The notes under the pieces were generated by a model, which saw only the letters and a list, made by a program, of their open reading frames with translations, did no database searches and had not been told where the DNA came from. A stretch of 64,000 nt of DNA from Chloroflexi bacterium TSY (lineage in GTDB: Bacteria > Chloroflexota > Anaerolineae > Caldilineales > Caldilineaceae). Shown here in pieces: positions 16,759 through 25,799 of the stretch. Location: the NCBI GenBank assembly GCA_019217005.1, contig JAHBNG010000007.1:124001-188000 (forward strand), read 5' to 3'. The position numbers and the translations under genes were made by a program. Every line of letters starts with the position of its first letter. Positions within the stretch are counted from its first letter, which is position 1.

Positions 16759-17529
16759 TCACATCTTCTCTACCAAGGAATGGGGTTCACTGTGTCCGTA
16801 GAGTTGCGCGGTTTCCAGCAGAACCGCTTCTCCGTGTTCGGCATAGACCTCTGCAAATTCAATATCAGGATCGCCCAGGACAATGTTGCCGAAGTCAATC
16901 ACGCCTGAAATGGCACCATTCACCATATGCATATTGTCTGTACAAAAGTCACGATGAAGCAGGCAGGGCTCGAAACTTGGTTGCTGATACTGTTCAATAT
17001 GTTGAGCAAATTCGCGTCGCAACGCAAGTATCTCTGGGACAGACAGATTGGGTACAATTTCTGTTTCGGCTGCCTCAAGTAAACGAGTGGCTGTCTTGAC
17101 CAACTCTCTGTGATCTTCGACATAAAGTATTTGGCGCAACGCTGACCCTGGTTGAAGGTCGTGCAGTGTGCGCATAAAGCCAGCCATGTTGCGGATGGCG
17201 ACTTGACGCTGCTCAAATGTCAATGAGTCCAAATTCAGGACTTCACCTGGAATATAGGTGTAGACAGCATAGCCAAACAGCACAGCATCCGAATTGCGCC
17301 GATGGAGGAGTGGACGAGGAGTTGCCAGCGGCAATTGTTGGCCCAAAGTCTCCAGGAACAGAATCTCAGCTGCCAATTCGTCCCAGCAGTCGACTTTGGG
17401 AACCTTGAAGACTTGGCTCTCATTCACGAGATAACCAAGACAACTCCACCCCTCGCCGATCTTTTCGACGCTTTGGATGGATAGGTCAGAGTTTTCTGCT
17501 TCTATTACATTCCAGTTTGGTTCAGTCAT
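16759..17529 (-). CDS. Aminoglycoside phosphotransferase (APH) family protein
   Basis: A 256-residue kinase-fold protein. The catalytic loop is HRDFCTDNMH (D194, N199) and the metal-binding motif is DFGNIVLGDPD (D212). The N-terminal lobe has EKIGEGWSCLGYLVNESQVF and a Lys at about 43. Members phosphorylate antibiotics, sugars or amino-alcohols; this is not close enough to a resistance enzyme to claim resistance. The ribosome binding site is weak. Confidence 0.85.
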   Translation of the reverse strand: MTEPNWNVIEAENSDLSIQSVEKIGEGWSCLGYLVNESQVFKVPKVDCWDELAAEILFLETLGQQLPLATPRPLLHRRNSDAVLFGYAVYTYIPGEVLNLDSLTFEQRQVAIRNMAGFMRTLHDLQPGSALRQILYVEDHRELVKTATRLLEAAETEIVPNLSVPEILALRREFAQHIEQYQQPSFEPCLLHRDFCTDNMHMVNGAISGVIDFGNIVLGDPDIEFAEVYAEHGEAVLLETAQLYGHSEPHSLVEKM

Positions 17530-17660
17530 CGTTGGATGGATTCACAATCGCTACTGCTTTTGCCATTTTGATGAACATTCAAAAATTAACACGGCAAACA
17601 ACACCCACCGATTGAAACCCGGCGTCTAGTAGAGGAATCAGGCTGAAACAAATCAACATT

Positions 17661-18494
17661 TTACAAAGAAGTGGGTAGCCCCTTCAAAAACGCAACACAT
17701 CCATCCACCTCTTCTTCCTTCAGTCCATGCAGAATAACGGGCACGTCAAAATCGAGACCACCCAACAATCTCCAATAGCGCTCATAATCCAGCAGTCCAT
17801 GCCCTGCGGGCAGATGTCCCGCATCTCCATCGTGATCCAGATCCTTGGCGTGGGCAAACGCGACATCAGCACCAAGCAGGTCGAACGCCTCATCCAGGAT
17901 CTCTGTCATGCGCGGCAGTTGCCCCTCATGGAAAATGTTCGCCCCATCCATAATGATCTTGAGATTGGGTGACTTCATCTCGTCCAGCAGCCGGCGGCTC
18001 TTTTGGGCCGTATTGGCAACGTTGTTGACTTCTGGTTCGAAGGCCAGGGTGACACCATATTTCTCGACGCTCTTCAGCGCCTGTTCCATCGAAACCAACA
18101 GATCCTGCCACGCCTCTTCTGAGTTATTTTCGGGATGGCTGCGCCACATGCTCTCTGGATTTCGTGAGCCGGTACAAGTTGCGATGACCGTCGTCCCCAG
18201 TGGTTTACATGCTGAGGCCAGCACCTCTAACCGCCGCAAGCCGTCCTCGCGCTTCGATACGTCGGGATCGATCATGTTAAATTCACCATTCAGTCCGGCT
18301 ACAGTGATTCCTCGTGCCTCTATTTCTATACGAACTTTCTCGCAGGCGTCCAGGTCAATACTCTCCGGCATTCTCTCCCAACCAGCCGAGTTCATGCCGA
18401 ATTGGACACATCTGATACCATGACCCACAATAGCGTCGAGGGTCTCTTCAACAGTTGGACGGGGGAAGTGTCCTGTCATAATTCCGATTTGCAT
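17661..18494 (-). CDS. Sugar phosphate isomerase/epimerase (TIM barrel)
   Basis: A 277-residue AP-endonuclease-2 family (xylose isomerase-like) protein. Metal ligands expected on the barrel are present: FEPEVNN (Glu), MDGANIF (Asp/Asn), FAHAKDLDHDGD (His/Asp) and HGLKEEEVDG. Such proteins act on keto-sugars or inositol derivatives together with Gfo/Idh oxidoreductases. ATG 18494 has AAGGAG upstream; the longer frame to 18551 is not used. It lies 146 bp downstream of the Gfo/Idh gene on the same strand, probably one operon. Confidence 0.85.
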   Translation of the reverse strand: MQIGIMTGHFPRPTVEETLDAIVGHGIRCVQFGMNSAGWERMPESIDLDACEKVRIEIEARGITVAGLNGEFNMIDPDVSKREDGLRRLEVLASACKPLGTTVIATCTGSRNPESMWRSHPENNSEEAWQDLLVSMEQALKSVEKYGVTLAFEPEVNNVANTAQKSRRLLDEMKSPNLKIIMDGANIFHEGQLPRMTEILDEAFDLLGADVAFAHAKDLDHDGDAGHLPAGHGLLDYERYWRLLGGLDFDVPVILHGLKEEEVDGCVAFLKGLPTSL

Positions 18495-18640
18495 TGTGTT
18501 TCTCCTTCGTGACGTCTGGAAAGAAATTAGGAATTGGACACGGATATTCAAGATTATCAGGATTTAATTTGTGCATATCCATGTAAATCCACGTCCGAAA
18601 CATTCTTGTGCTTACTCTATATAAATGTTAGATGAATATT

Positions 18641-19660
18641 CTACAACTTTATGGTTTTCCCTGTTGAGTTCGATTCGTAGACCCCGTAGGCCATCTCCAC
18701 CGCCCGCAAGCCATCGACGCCATCGGCTGATTGGCTTGGTTCTCCGGCAATGGCTTTCAACACTTCTGCCAACTCGATCTCCCAACTGCTACCAGCCTCC
18801 CCAGGAAACTGGAATTGCTCTGTATGTAATTCATTTGGCATCACACTACTCTTGCCTCCCTGTGCATGCTTGTGCAGGATGGTCTCTCGCGGCGAATAGT
18901 TGAGACTGATTGAGCCGTCTGTACCAAATATCTCCATAAATAGGTAGCCTTGCCATTGGGTCCAACTAGAATGCAAGGAGGCGATATGGCCATCGGCGGT
19001 ACGAAAGACGCCGAACCCGTTGTCCTCGACCTCGATAGGCCACACGTTTGTCGTGCAGAATCCTGTTGCCTCGACAAAATCGCCCAGGAAGAAGCGGCAC
19101 AAGTCAAAGGCATGGACGCCATTGTCGAGGAATGTGCCACCGCCAGAGCGTTCCTTGTCGACGAACCAACTGGTGATGAGTCGTTCGCTGCCTCCATGTC
19201 CTGTGCGGGCACGGATAAAGGTCGGTTGGCCGATCGCGCCAGACTCGAATAGCTGCTTGGCTTTGGCGACTTGAGGATCAAAGCGGTGATTGAAGCCCGT
19301 GCGCAATTGCACGTCGTTGGCATTGGCCGCCGCCACCATTTCCTGGGCTTCCTCTGGATTACGTGCGAGGGGCTTCTCGCATAGCACATGTTTCCCTGCG
19401 TTGGCCGCGGCAATGCTGACCGGCGCGTGGAGAAAGTTTGGTGTAGAAACGATGACCAAGTCGACATCATCACGCTCTACTGCCGATTCCCACTCTGTAA
19501 CCGCCTCACAATGTCCGATAGCGGCAGCTTGTTCTGCAGCGACACGATCAACATCGGCGCAGACGACTAGTCGCAATGAATCGATCGTGCCAACGGCAGC
19601 GCTTCGCCGTCGGCCAATGCCGCCACAGCCAACAATTGCGATGTTTATGATTTTTTCCAT
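18641..19660 (-). CDS. Gfo/Idh/MocA family oxidoreductase
   Basis: A 339-residue NAD(P)-dependent sugar dehydrogenase-like protein. The Rossmann motif is IVGCGGIGRRR (GxGxxG), the substrate/cofactor motif is CEKPLARN, and the central FNHRFDPQV and FLDNGVHAFDLCRFF segments match the family. GAAGGAGGAACC precedes the ATG at 8 bp. Together with the isomerase downstream it probably converts an imported carbohydrate or cyclitol. A leader inverted repeat lies 23 bp upstream. Confidence 0.9.
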   Translation of the reverse strand: MEKIINIAIVGCGGIGRRRSAAVGTIDSLRLVVCADVDRVAAEQAAAIGHCEAVTEWESAVERDDVDLVIVSTPNFLHAPVSIAAANAGKHVLCEKPLARNPEEAQEMVAAANANDVQLRTGFNHRFDPQVAKAKQLFESGAIGQPTFIRARTGHGGSERLITSWFVDKERSGGGTFLDNGVHAFDLCRFFLGDFVEATGFCTTNVWPIEVEDNGFGVFRTADGHIASLHSSWTQWQGYLFMEIFGTDGSISLNYSPRETILHKHAQGGKSSVMPNELHTEQFQFPGEAGSSWEIELAEVLKAIAGEPSQSADGVDGLRAVEMAYGVYESNSTGKTIKL

Positions 19661-19683
19661 AAGGTTCCTCCTTCTCTTCCTAG

Positions 19684-19757
19684 CGGTATACCAAAAACTG
19701 TGCGAAAGTGACTGGATCTATCAAATGGAGAGAAATTTTCACACAATTTGGGAAACC
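19684..19757. repeat. Leader inverted repeat, copy 2 (diverged)
   Basis: GCGGTATACCAAAAACTGTG ... TCACACAATTTGGGAAACC, the most diverged of five family copies. It sits 23 bp before the Gfo/Idh start and 10 bp after the GNAT stop, so it would lie in the leader of, or between two genes in, a transcript. Confidence 0.55.
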
Positions 19758-19767
19758 ACCTCTATTT

Positions 19768-20304
19768 TTATTGCTGCTCTTCCCATTCTCCTCTTAAAAT
19801 GCCCATATAGACCAAATCAACATAGGCATTGTCGCTCCATGCGTGAGAACGCAAGCGTCCCTCTTCCACAAATCCGCAGGCTTGATAGGCACGAATTGCG
19901 CGCACATTATTGCCATTCACCGACAAATAGATTCGATGTAGATTATGCGAGCGAAATCCATAATCAAGCAATAGCTTTATAGCTTCACGTCCGTAACCAC
20001 GTCCCCAATACTCTTTGTCTCCAATGGTAATCCCAAGCTCGCAGCTTCGAGCCACATGATCAAATTGAAACAAAGCACACTGGCCGATGAATTTGTTATC
20101 GGCTTCGATTGCAAAGACCGTTCCATCGCGCCCTCCCTCACTCGCCTTTGCATCATACTCTGCTTGCAAGCGCTCCAACGATTGGGGCATCGGTGGGTCA
20201 CCCCCTCCAGCCAATTCAACTTCTAAATCGTTATTGAACTGGCAAAGCCGCTCTAAATCTTGGCGAGTTATTGCTCGTAGAATGACCTTCTTGCCTAGCA
20301 GCAT
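19768..20304 (-). CDS. GNAT acetyltransferase (RimJ/RimL type)
   Basis: A 178-residue N-acetyltransferase: family start GKKVILRAITRQDLERL, central SCELGITIGDKEYWGRGY, the acetyl-CoA loop RGYGREAIKLLLDYGF, and HNLHRIYLSVNGNNVRAIRA followed by YQACGFVEEGRLR. Acceptor unknown (protein N terminus, antibiotic or amine). The ATG at 20304 fits the family; a GTG at 20355 would add 17 residues without a ribosome binding site. Confidence 0.87.
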   Translation of the reverse strand: MLLGKKVILRAITRQDLERLCQFNNDLEVELAGGGDPPMPQSLERLQAEYDAKASEGGRDGTVFAIEADNKFIGQCALFQFDHVARSCELGITIGDKEYWGRGYGREAIKLLLDYGFRSHNLHRIYLSVNGNNVRAIRAYQACGFVEEGRLRSHAWSDNAYVDLVYMGILRGEWEEQQ

Positions 20305-20355
20305 ATGAAAGGTCCCCTCTTCTGATTTATAGATGTTCAGATAATGTTTTTCCAC

Positions 20356-20978
20356 GCAAAACAGTAGCTTGTCAGCATTTCAGCCGGTCAGGCAGAGAAG
20401 CTGACGAGCTGACCGGCTAAAATGCCATCAATGACAGGAAAATCTTTTCCTGAAAGGCTGTAGGTAAGGCTTTTCCAGAAATTAACTGTCCAATTCGACT
20501 GGAAAAGCCAAAGCCATTCCAGGGGGAACGATCTGTTCTGATGGATGATTATTTTTGGCTCTTCAGAATCTCAGGGGGTTGACAAAGAAGTGCCATGAAC
20601 ATCCCGGAAGAGGTCAAGAACTGCCTCGTTGACGATCTCATACCTGACCTCTTCCGGGATATTACGCCCCCCTGTATTCCGGAAGAACCATATTTTTCTG
20701 GAATGGCCTTGTTCGAAATAGCGGAGGCCACAACCAGGATTATGATTAGGAACTGAATTGTATCCTTCTATCCACTCATAGTATACTTCACCTACCCAAG
20801 GATGAGAAGGCTTCATCGTCATGCTTACAGAAAAACATAGGGGTCAGCTCAGTAATGAGCATAAAATAGTTGAACTTGTCATTCTCAAATGAAACGAAGG
20901 CTCGTTCCTTCGGGGACTCAGGACGGGTTTTGAGTCTTCAAAAGAATCCGTTCAACGCAATGAAGGGACTAAACTTTT
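20356..20978. other. Repeat-rich interval without a supported gene
   Basis: Holds a repeat at about 20462-20515 (AGGCTTTTCCAGAAATT ... CTGGAAAAGCC) related to 59762-59830. It also holds a 16-base inverted repeat, ATCCCGGAAGAGGTCA with its complement, at about 20600-20665, and a CTCAGGGGGTTGACA stretch also seen near 58512. An open frame of 83 codons on the minus strand (20571-20822) has no ribosome binding site and no recognisable domain. Confidence 0.5.
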
Positions 20979-21788
20979 TTAGCGTAAGCCCTCGCCAGGA
21001 AAATTGTTCCAGGACACCGGGTTGATTGCACCATCATATAGGGGCACCCACGGCCCGGTAGCTTCCTCTGTTTCTTCAACCCAACGACTCCATGCAGGAT
21101 TTTCGGTGATGTGGTTCGCAATTAGTGCCTTGGCATCATCGGGCAAATCGGCATAAGCGGGCCAATACCAGATTGTGAGGACAGTGCGCCGCTGATCGGA
21201 CTGATTGGCGTGTGCGGAGTGTAGCAGACGTGAGTCGCCGATCACAACGTCACCCGCGCGGACGGGCACATCGACCTCACCCTCCGCTCGCTCGAAGGCG
21301 GGATGATTTAGATCGGTTGCATGCCTGACGGCATCGTCTTCATGCGCTTTCCGTTTCACATCATGCAGCGTATGGCGTTTCAGATGAGAGCCGGGAATCA
21401 GGCGCAAGCAACCATTGTCTCGGTTTGTATCGACCAAGTAGTACATCAAGAAATATTGTTGCGGCTGATCGGTGTAGCTGATGGGGTGATCCCACAGAAC
21501 CCCGTCTTGGTGCCAATATAGCGGCGGGCTCTGCGACGGCTTACTGATCACAAAGCCGCTCCAGAATTTAGGATGCTCAAATCTAAGTTCAGCGAGAACC
21601 GTCATCGCACGCGGGTAGGTGATCACTTCAGTGAAGGCTGGATGCGGATACTTCCAATACGGGATGATGCATCCTTGCGCACGATGCTGCTCGAGCTTGG
21701 CAACCATCTCTGACTCCAACACATTTTCGAAGATGCAAAAGCCATCACGGATAAGCTGTTCTCGATTTTCTTTCGCGACGATGGGCAT
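20979..21788 (-). CDS. Phytanoyl-CoA dioxygenase (PhyH) family protein
   Basis: A 269-residue Fe(II)/2-oxoglutarate dioxygenase. The facial triad is visible: HQDG (H93, D95) and a distal His in DSRLLHSAHAN; the 2-oxoglutarate-binding Arg follows in SDQRRTVLTIWYW. The substrate is not predictable; the family hydroxylates lipids, small metabolites and natural products. AAGGAGAATTA precedes the ATG. The promoter is the repeat-like segment at 21801-21856 with a clear TATAAT on the minus strand. Confidence 0.88.
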   Translation of the reverse strand: MPIVAKENREQLIRDGFCIFENVLESEMVAKLEQHRAQGCIIPYWKYPHPAFTEVITYPRAMTVLAELRFEHPKFWSGFVISKPSQSPPLYWHQDGVLWDHPISYTDQPQQYFLMYYLVDTNRDNGCLRLIPGSHLKRHTLHDVKRKAHEDDAVRHATDLNHPAFERAEGEVDVPVRAGDVVIGDSRLLHSAHANQSDQRRTVLTIWYWPAYADLPDDAKALIANHITENPAWSRWVEETEEATGPWVPLYDGAINPVSWNNFPGEGLR

Positions 21789-21800
21789 GATTAATTCTCC

Positions 21801-21860
21801 TTATATACTCCGCAGCAGCACATTATAACATTCTTTCTCGACTAAAAAGTGTTATTCTAA
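21801..21860 (-). promoter_or_regulatory. PhyH promoter segment, duplicated at 59885-59950
   Basis: On the minus strand TTTAGTCGAGAAAGAATG is followed by TATAAT, giving a plausible -35/-10 pair about 30 bp before the PhyH ribosome binding site. A roughly 59 bp stretch around it recurs, with few differences, at 59885-59950 in the opposite orientation. Confidence 0.6.
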
Positions 21861-23359
21861 GCTCGACTTTGTACAATTTGGGCACATTAAAAAGTTAATA
21901 AAGAAGGAACAAAAGGGAAGCTGATGTAAGATAGGAGTGAGAAAACAACTATCAAAGAGAGGAGAGCCCAATGTTCCTTCCAGCAGAAATAATCCCGTTG
22001 TTCGAGAGCTTTCGCCCAGTCTTCACAGAACCGACGTACCAAAAGGCACTGGTCTTGGTGATAGGGACGGTGTTAACGAAGGGAAGACGAACGGTGACAG
22101 CGGCGTTGAGAGTGATGGGATTGGAGCAAGAGGGAGACTGGTCCAAGTATCACCATGTGCTGAATCGAGCAAAGTGGGATGGATTGATGTTGAGCTATAT
22201 CTTACTGCACTTGATTGTGGATACGTTTGTGGTCATGGGAGCGCCAGTCGAGATAACGGTAGACGAGACGCTAGAAAGGCGCTGGGGTCCCAAGATCAGC
22301 AAACGAGGACACTGGCGAGATAGCCTGGCGTCAGGCCGGAAGATGAGCGTAAGCACGAGCGGATTGCGGTGGCTGGTCTTCTGTGTGGTGGTCAAGTTGC
22401 CGTGGAGTGACCTCTACTGGTCAATGCCCTTTCTGAGCGTCTTACTCACAACACCGAAAGTCAGCGAAACGCTCAACCAGCGCCACCGAACAGTGGCGAA
22501 ACGAACCATGCAGGTGGTGGCCTGGCTGCGTCGAGCTTTGCCAGGTCGAGAAATCAAGCTCATCGGCGATGGGGCTTACAGTGTGATCGAGTTGGGCTTG
22601 CGCTGTCAATCCCAAGGAGTCACCTTGATTGGGCCTCTGCGCCTGGATGCGCGTCTCTTTGACTATCCACCCTCCCGTTTGAAACCTGACGGCACAAAAC
22701 GACCTGGTCGTCCTCCTGTCGTTGGGCAGCGACTGCCCAAGCTGGAAGATGTTGCCCTCTTCAAAACCACCTGTTGGCACCGCTGCCGCATTGACTGGTA
22801 TGGGGGAGACTCTGAAGTCGTCGACTGGGCCACTGGTATTGCCTTTTGGTACTCTACCGGCACAACTCCGCTCCTTCTGCGCTGGGTTTTAGTCCGCGAT
22901 CCCAAAGGCCAAGCTGAGACCGTCGCTTACTTCTCCACCGATATTCATCAGGCTGCCCCCCACATCATCGCTGATTTCGTCAAACGTTGGTCCATTGAAG
23001 TCTCTTTCGAGGAAGCCAGAGCTCACCTCGGTGTCGAAACTCAGCGCCAGTGGAGTGACTTGGCCATTGAGAGGACTACTCCTGCTCTCTTTGGTCTTTT
23101 CAGCCTTGTCATCTTGATGGCTCATGCCTTCTCTCCTGATGGCTCTATCCCTTTGCCTCAAGCTGCTTGGTATCACAAGACTCACGCCACCTTCCATGAC
23201 CTCCTCTCTCTGGTTCGCCGCCGCTTATGGTGCCATTTCCTTTTCCAGACATCTCACTTTTCACCTGATCTTCGTTTATTCTCTCCCTCTCAGGTGAACA
23301 CCTTACTTTCTGCTGTCTGTTATTAACTTTTTATGGTGCTTAAAACTTACAAAGTCTAG
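21861..23359 (+). mobile_element. IS701-family insertion sequence
   Basis: About 1.5 kb with long imperfect inverted ends of some 40 bp, best matched in the inner block AAAAAGTTAATAA and the outer block CGACTTTGTA / CTAGACTTTGTA. CTA is found on both outer sides (CTAA at 21857, CTAT at 23360), in line with the YTAR-type 4 bp target of IS701. The paralogous region at 59885-59950 runs directly from GTGTTATT into TATGGCGCTGCTCAGTATA, i.e. an unoccupied site. Confidence 0.85.
21971..23326 (+). CDS. IS701-family transposase
   Basis: A 451-residue DDE transposase and the only apparently intact transposase in the window. The first catalytic Asp is in ITVDETLERRWGPKI, the second in LIGDGAYSVIEL, and the Glu is in WSIEVSFEEARAHLGVETQ, typical of the DDE_5/IS701 group. 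AGAGGAGAGCCCA precedes the ATG. Because it is uninterrupted and bounded by matched ends, this element may still be active. Confidence 0.92.
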   Translation: MFLPAEIIPLFESFRPVFTEPTYQKALVLVIGTVLTKGRRTVTAALRVMGLEQEGDWSKYHHVLNRAKWDGLMLSYILLHLIVDTFVVMGAPVEITVDETLERRWGPKISKRGHWRDSLASGRKMSVSTSGLRWLVFCVVVKLPWSDLYWSMPFLSVLLTTPKVSETLNQRHRTVAKRTMQVVAWLRRALPGREIKLIGDGAYSVIELGLRCQSQGVTLIGPLRLDARLFDYPPSRLKPDGTKRPGRPPVVGQRLPKLEDVALFKTTCWHRCRIDWYGGDSEVVDWATGIAFWYSTGTTPLLLRWVLVRDPKGQAETVAYFSTDIHQAAPHIIADFVKRWSIEVSFEEARAHLGVETQRQWSDLAIERTTPALFGLFSLVILMAHAFSPDGSIPLPQAAWYHKTHATFHDLLSLVRRRLWCHFLFQTSHFSPDLRLFSPSQVNTLLSAVCY

Positions 23360-23383
23360 CTATGGCGCTGCTCAGTATACACA

Positions 23384-23677
23384 TAAAGGAAGATCATTTT
23401 GCTCTACCCAATGGCTCAACAGCGCCGTCTTACCGACACGACGGCGACCATAGAGCAAAACGAGCTGAGCCGGTTGAAAAACCGCAATTCTTCTTGTATG
23501 TACAAGAACATAATACTTTAATACATACAATTGTGCAAACGATCTTGGCGGATTCGGGAACGTAAAGACGTCGTGCCAAATCAGCAGCAGGGTATAGCTT
23601 TGGTCGGTCTGATTGGGCCAAGCAGCATGTATGATCCGCGCAGGTGAAGGGGAGCCAGGAGATCCGGAGATTGCATC
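23384..23677. other. Inverted repeats upstream of padR
   Basis: ATTTTGCTCTACCCAATGG ... CATAGAGCAAAAC (23396-23462) forms a long hairpin with a second stem CGCCGTC/GACGGCG at its tip. Further right TTCTTGTA-TG-TACAAGAA (23491-23508) is an 8+8 base palindrome of operator shape. No gene is supported here. Confidence 0.55.
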
Positions 23678-23720
23678 TTGACAAATCCTAGTTTTATCAT
23701 ATAATAGTCAAAACTGACTA
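23678..23720 (+). promoter_or_regulatory. padR promoter with overlapping palindromic operator
   Basis: TTGACA (23678-23683) and TATAAT (23700-23705), 16 bp apart, form a consensus promoter. Directly over the start region lies TAGTCAAAACTGACTA (23705-23720), with perfect 6 bp arms TAGTCA/TGACTA. A near copy (24395-24410) stands before the exporter genes, so this is probably the PadR operator. Confidence 0.8.
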
Positions 23721-23747
23721 ATCAATTTCGTCCTATTTCTCAAACTT

Positions 23748-24278
23748 ATGGAACGCAAATTACTTCTGCTTGGATTGTTGCGCAATCAAGAAATGCATGG
23801 CTATCGGTTGAACGAGCATTTAGAGTCGCAAGCTGCCATGCCGATTCGGCTCAAAAAGCCAACTGCATATAATTTACTTGCGAAAATGGAGCAGGATGGA
23901 TGGGTTACCTTTCGAGTAGAACAGGAAGGCAATCGCCCACCTAGACGTGTCTACGAAATTACGACAGAAGGAGAAGAAGCGTTTCAGGCACTTTTGCGAG
24001 ACGAACTGGGTTCATACACCCCTGCAGAGTTTCCCAGCGTAGTGAGTCTCACTTTTTTAGATTTGGTGCCTCAGCAGGAAGCTAAGTCGCTACTGACTCA
24101 ACGACGTAAACAGATTGAAGCACGATTAGACGAAATTAATATAGTCTATCAGGACAAGGCAGCCGCCGCTCATTCAGGAAGCATGAACGTCCCATTCAAG
24201 TACATGCAGCAGCACTATGAAGGAGAACTCAAGTTGCTAGATGAGCTGCTTCAACATCTTGACATAGATTCATCTTGA
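23748..24278 (+). CDS. PadR-family transcriptional regulator
   Basis: A 176-residue PadR-type repressor. The winged helix spans residues 1-90 (LLLGLLRNQEMHGYRLNEHL, KPTAYNLLAKMEQDGWVTF, RRVYEITTEGEEAF), and the C-terminal half is a dimerising coiled helix (LLTQRRKQIEARLDEINIVY). It precedes an FtsX/ATPase exporter on the same strand, and matching palindromes lie at both promoters, which supports autoregulation and control of the exporter. PadR/ABC-exporter pairs often respond to drugs or peptides. Confidence 0.88.
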   Translation: MERKLLLLGLLRNQEMHGYRLNEHLESQAAMPIRLKKPTAYNLLAKMEQDGWVTFRVEQEGNRPPRRVYEITTEGEEAFQALLRDELGSYTPAEFPSVVSLTFLDLVPQQEAKSLLTQRRKQIEARLDEINIVYQDKAAAAHSGSMNVPFKYMQQHYEGELKLLDELLQHLDIDSS

Positions 24279-24394
24279 CATGATACATCTTGAGGTTTCA
24301 GGTTAGTCTGCAGCGCCACTGTTGTCTTCATAATATCGATCACCATCAAATGAAATATACGGCGCTGTGATGCCAAAGGCTTTTTTTATCACAG

Positions 24395-24410
24395 TAGTCA
24401 AAATTGATTA
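24395..24410 (+). promoter_or_regulatory. Second PadR-type operator
   Basis: TAGTCAAAATTGATTA matches the operator over the padR promoter at 14 of 16 positions and stands 29 bp before the ftsX ATG (which has AGAAAGGAG upstream). It links the exporter operon to PadR. Confidence 0.7.
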
Positions 24411-24438
24411 TTCATAAGTAACTAGAAAGGAGCAACTG

Positions 24439-25762
24439 ATGCCGGTCTTTTTAGCAACAAAAGAGATGTTACGCAACAAGGTGCGCTTTGTCACCATAAT
24501 CTTGATCATCGCGATGATTACTCTGCTCGTCATTTTCTTAGCGGCGCTGAGCGATGGTTTAGCGCTATCTGCCAAAGAGTATATCGAGAATATTGAGGGG
24601 TGGTTCAAAATTAGGTTTACACTTTTGATATATAGACAAAAATCTATATGAGACCGTTTTCTCTCTGAGAACCGGCGAAATCAGAGAATATAAACGTTCT
24701 TTCTGTTTCTAAAAGTGTAAACCTATCTATCCAGCTAAAATGAACCACCCCAATATTGATGCAGAATTGATCGTTTTTCAGAATGATGTAGACTTGCAGA
24801 TTCCAGCAAGTCGTCTAGGTCGTTCCAAGCTCAATGATCTTGCACGTATTGAGGGGATTCAAGCGGTTGGACCGATTGGCGTTAGCTCTGCCGCGGTTTT
24901 GTCAAGAAGTGCAGATGGACTAGAAAAGATCAATGTGGCGCTTATTGGTGTAGAGCCAGGGATGCCTGGAGCACCACCCACTTATGCTGGTTCAGAGCTG
25001 ACCGATGAACGAGCGGAGGAAGTTGTGGTTGATCAACACCTTCTGGATCGCGCCAATATCCCTGTTGGTTCGATTCTAACGATCAAAGTCATTCAGGGCA
25101 CTGAAGAACGGCTGTATGAGTTACGGGTCATTGGCCATACAGAAGGGCAATTCATCAATTTCGGCCCAAGCATATTCGTGCCATTGCGGGTATGGGATCG
25201 GGTCAAACCAAAAGAAAGACCTGGTGGTGGAGGTGGCTCAGATCTCATCTTTAACCTGGCAGCTGTAAAACTTCAAGACCCTGCCAGTGGAGTACAGATG
25301 GCGATAACAATCGAAAAGCGTGTCAATCGAGTTGAGGTAACCGACCGCGTTTCGACGTATGAAGCGACCCAAGGTTTTCAAGATATGCAGCAGATCATCG
25401 CGACTCAACAAAATTTTGTTCTGCTTATTGTCCTCTTGATTATCGGCAGCTTCTTTCAAATACAGGCACTACAAAAAGTGGCGCAAGTTGGCATGTTAAA
25501 AGCGATAGGTGCTTCGAACCGACTTGTCTCATTGAGCTTATTCGCGCAAGTGATGCTGACGACAATAATGGGCTTGTTGATTGGTGGCAGCATCATGTTG
25601 ATACTTTCACAGATCATTCCGCCGACGATTCCAATTGTGTTCGACGGCCAAAAAATTGTTACAGCCGTTGTATCACTCCTAATCACTGGTCCTGTTGCTG
25701 GCCTTGTCGCAATTCGCACCTTGCTGAAAGTTGAACCGCTTAAGGCGCTCGGCCTCGGATAG
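24439..25762 (+). pseudogene. FtsX-like ABC permease, broken by a MITE
   Basis: The permease starts MPVFLATKEMLRNKVRFVTI with a first membrane segment at residues about 17-38. At codon 53 a 155 bp MITE plus an 8 bp duplication (AATATTGA) interrupts it. Removing 163 bp restores an exact 386-residue frame reading KEYIENIDAELIVFQND. The remainder has the large extracytoplasmic domain (about 55-265) and three C-terminal membrane segments ending VEPLKALGLG, a DevC/MacB-type layout. An ATG inside the right MITE end (24740) could start a protein lacking the first membrane segment, but without a ribosome binding site. Function of the unbroken gene: partner of the ATPase that follows 20 bp later. Confidence 0.9.
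24597..24751. mobile_element. MITE (155 bp family) inside ftsX
   Basis: GGGGTGGTTCA ... TGAACCACCCC with the 8 bp duplication AATATTGA at 24589-24596 and 24752-24759. It is more diverged inside than the copies at 6814 and 50283, implying an older insertion or a sublineage. Confidence 0.93.
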
Positions 25763-25799
25763 ATCATTTAAAGGATTGACCAATGAAAAACGTATTAGA

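Noticed and set aside
20571..20822. 83-codon minus-strand frame
   Set aside because: No ribosome binding site or known fold, and it contains repeat sequence and a 16 bp inverted repeat. It could be a relic but cannot be supported as a gene.
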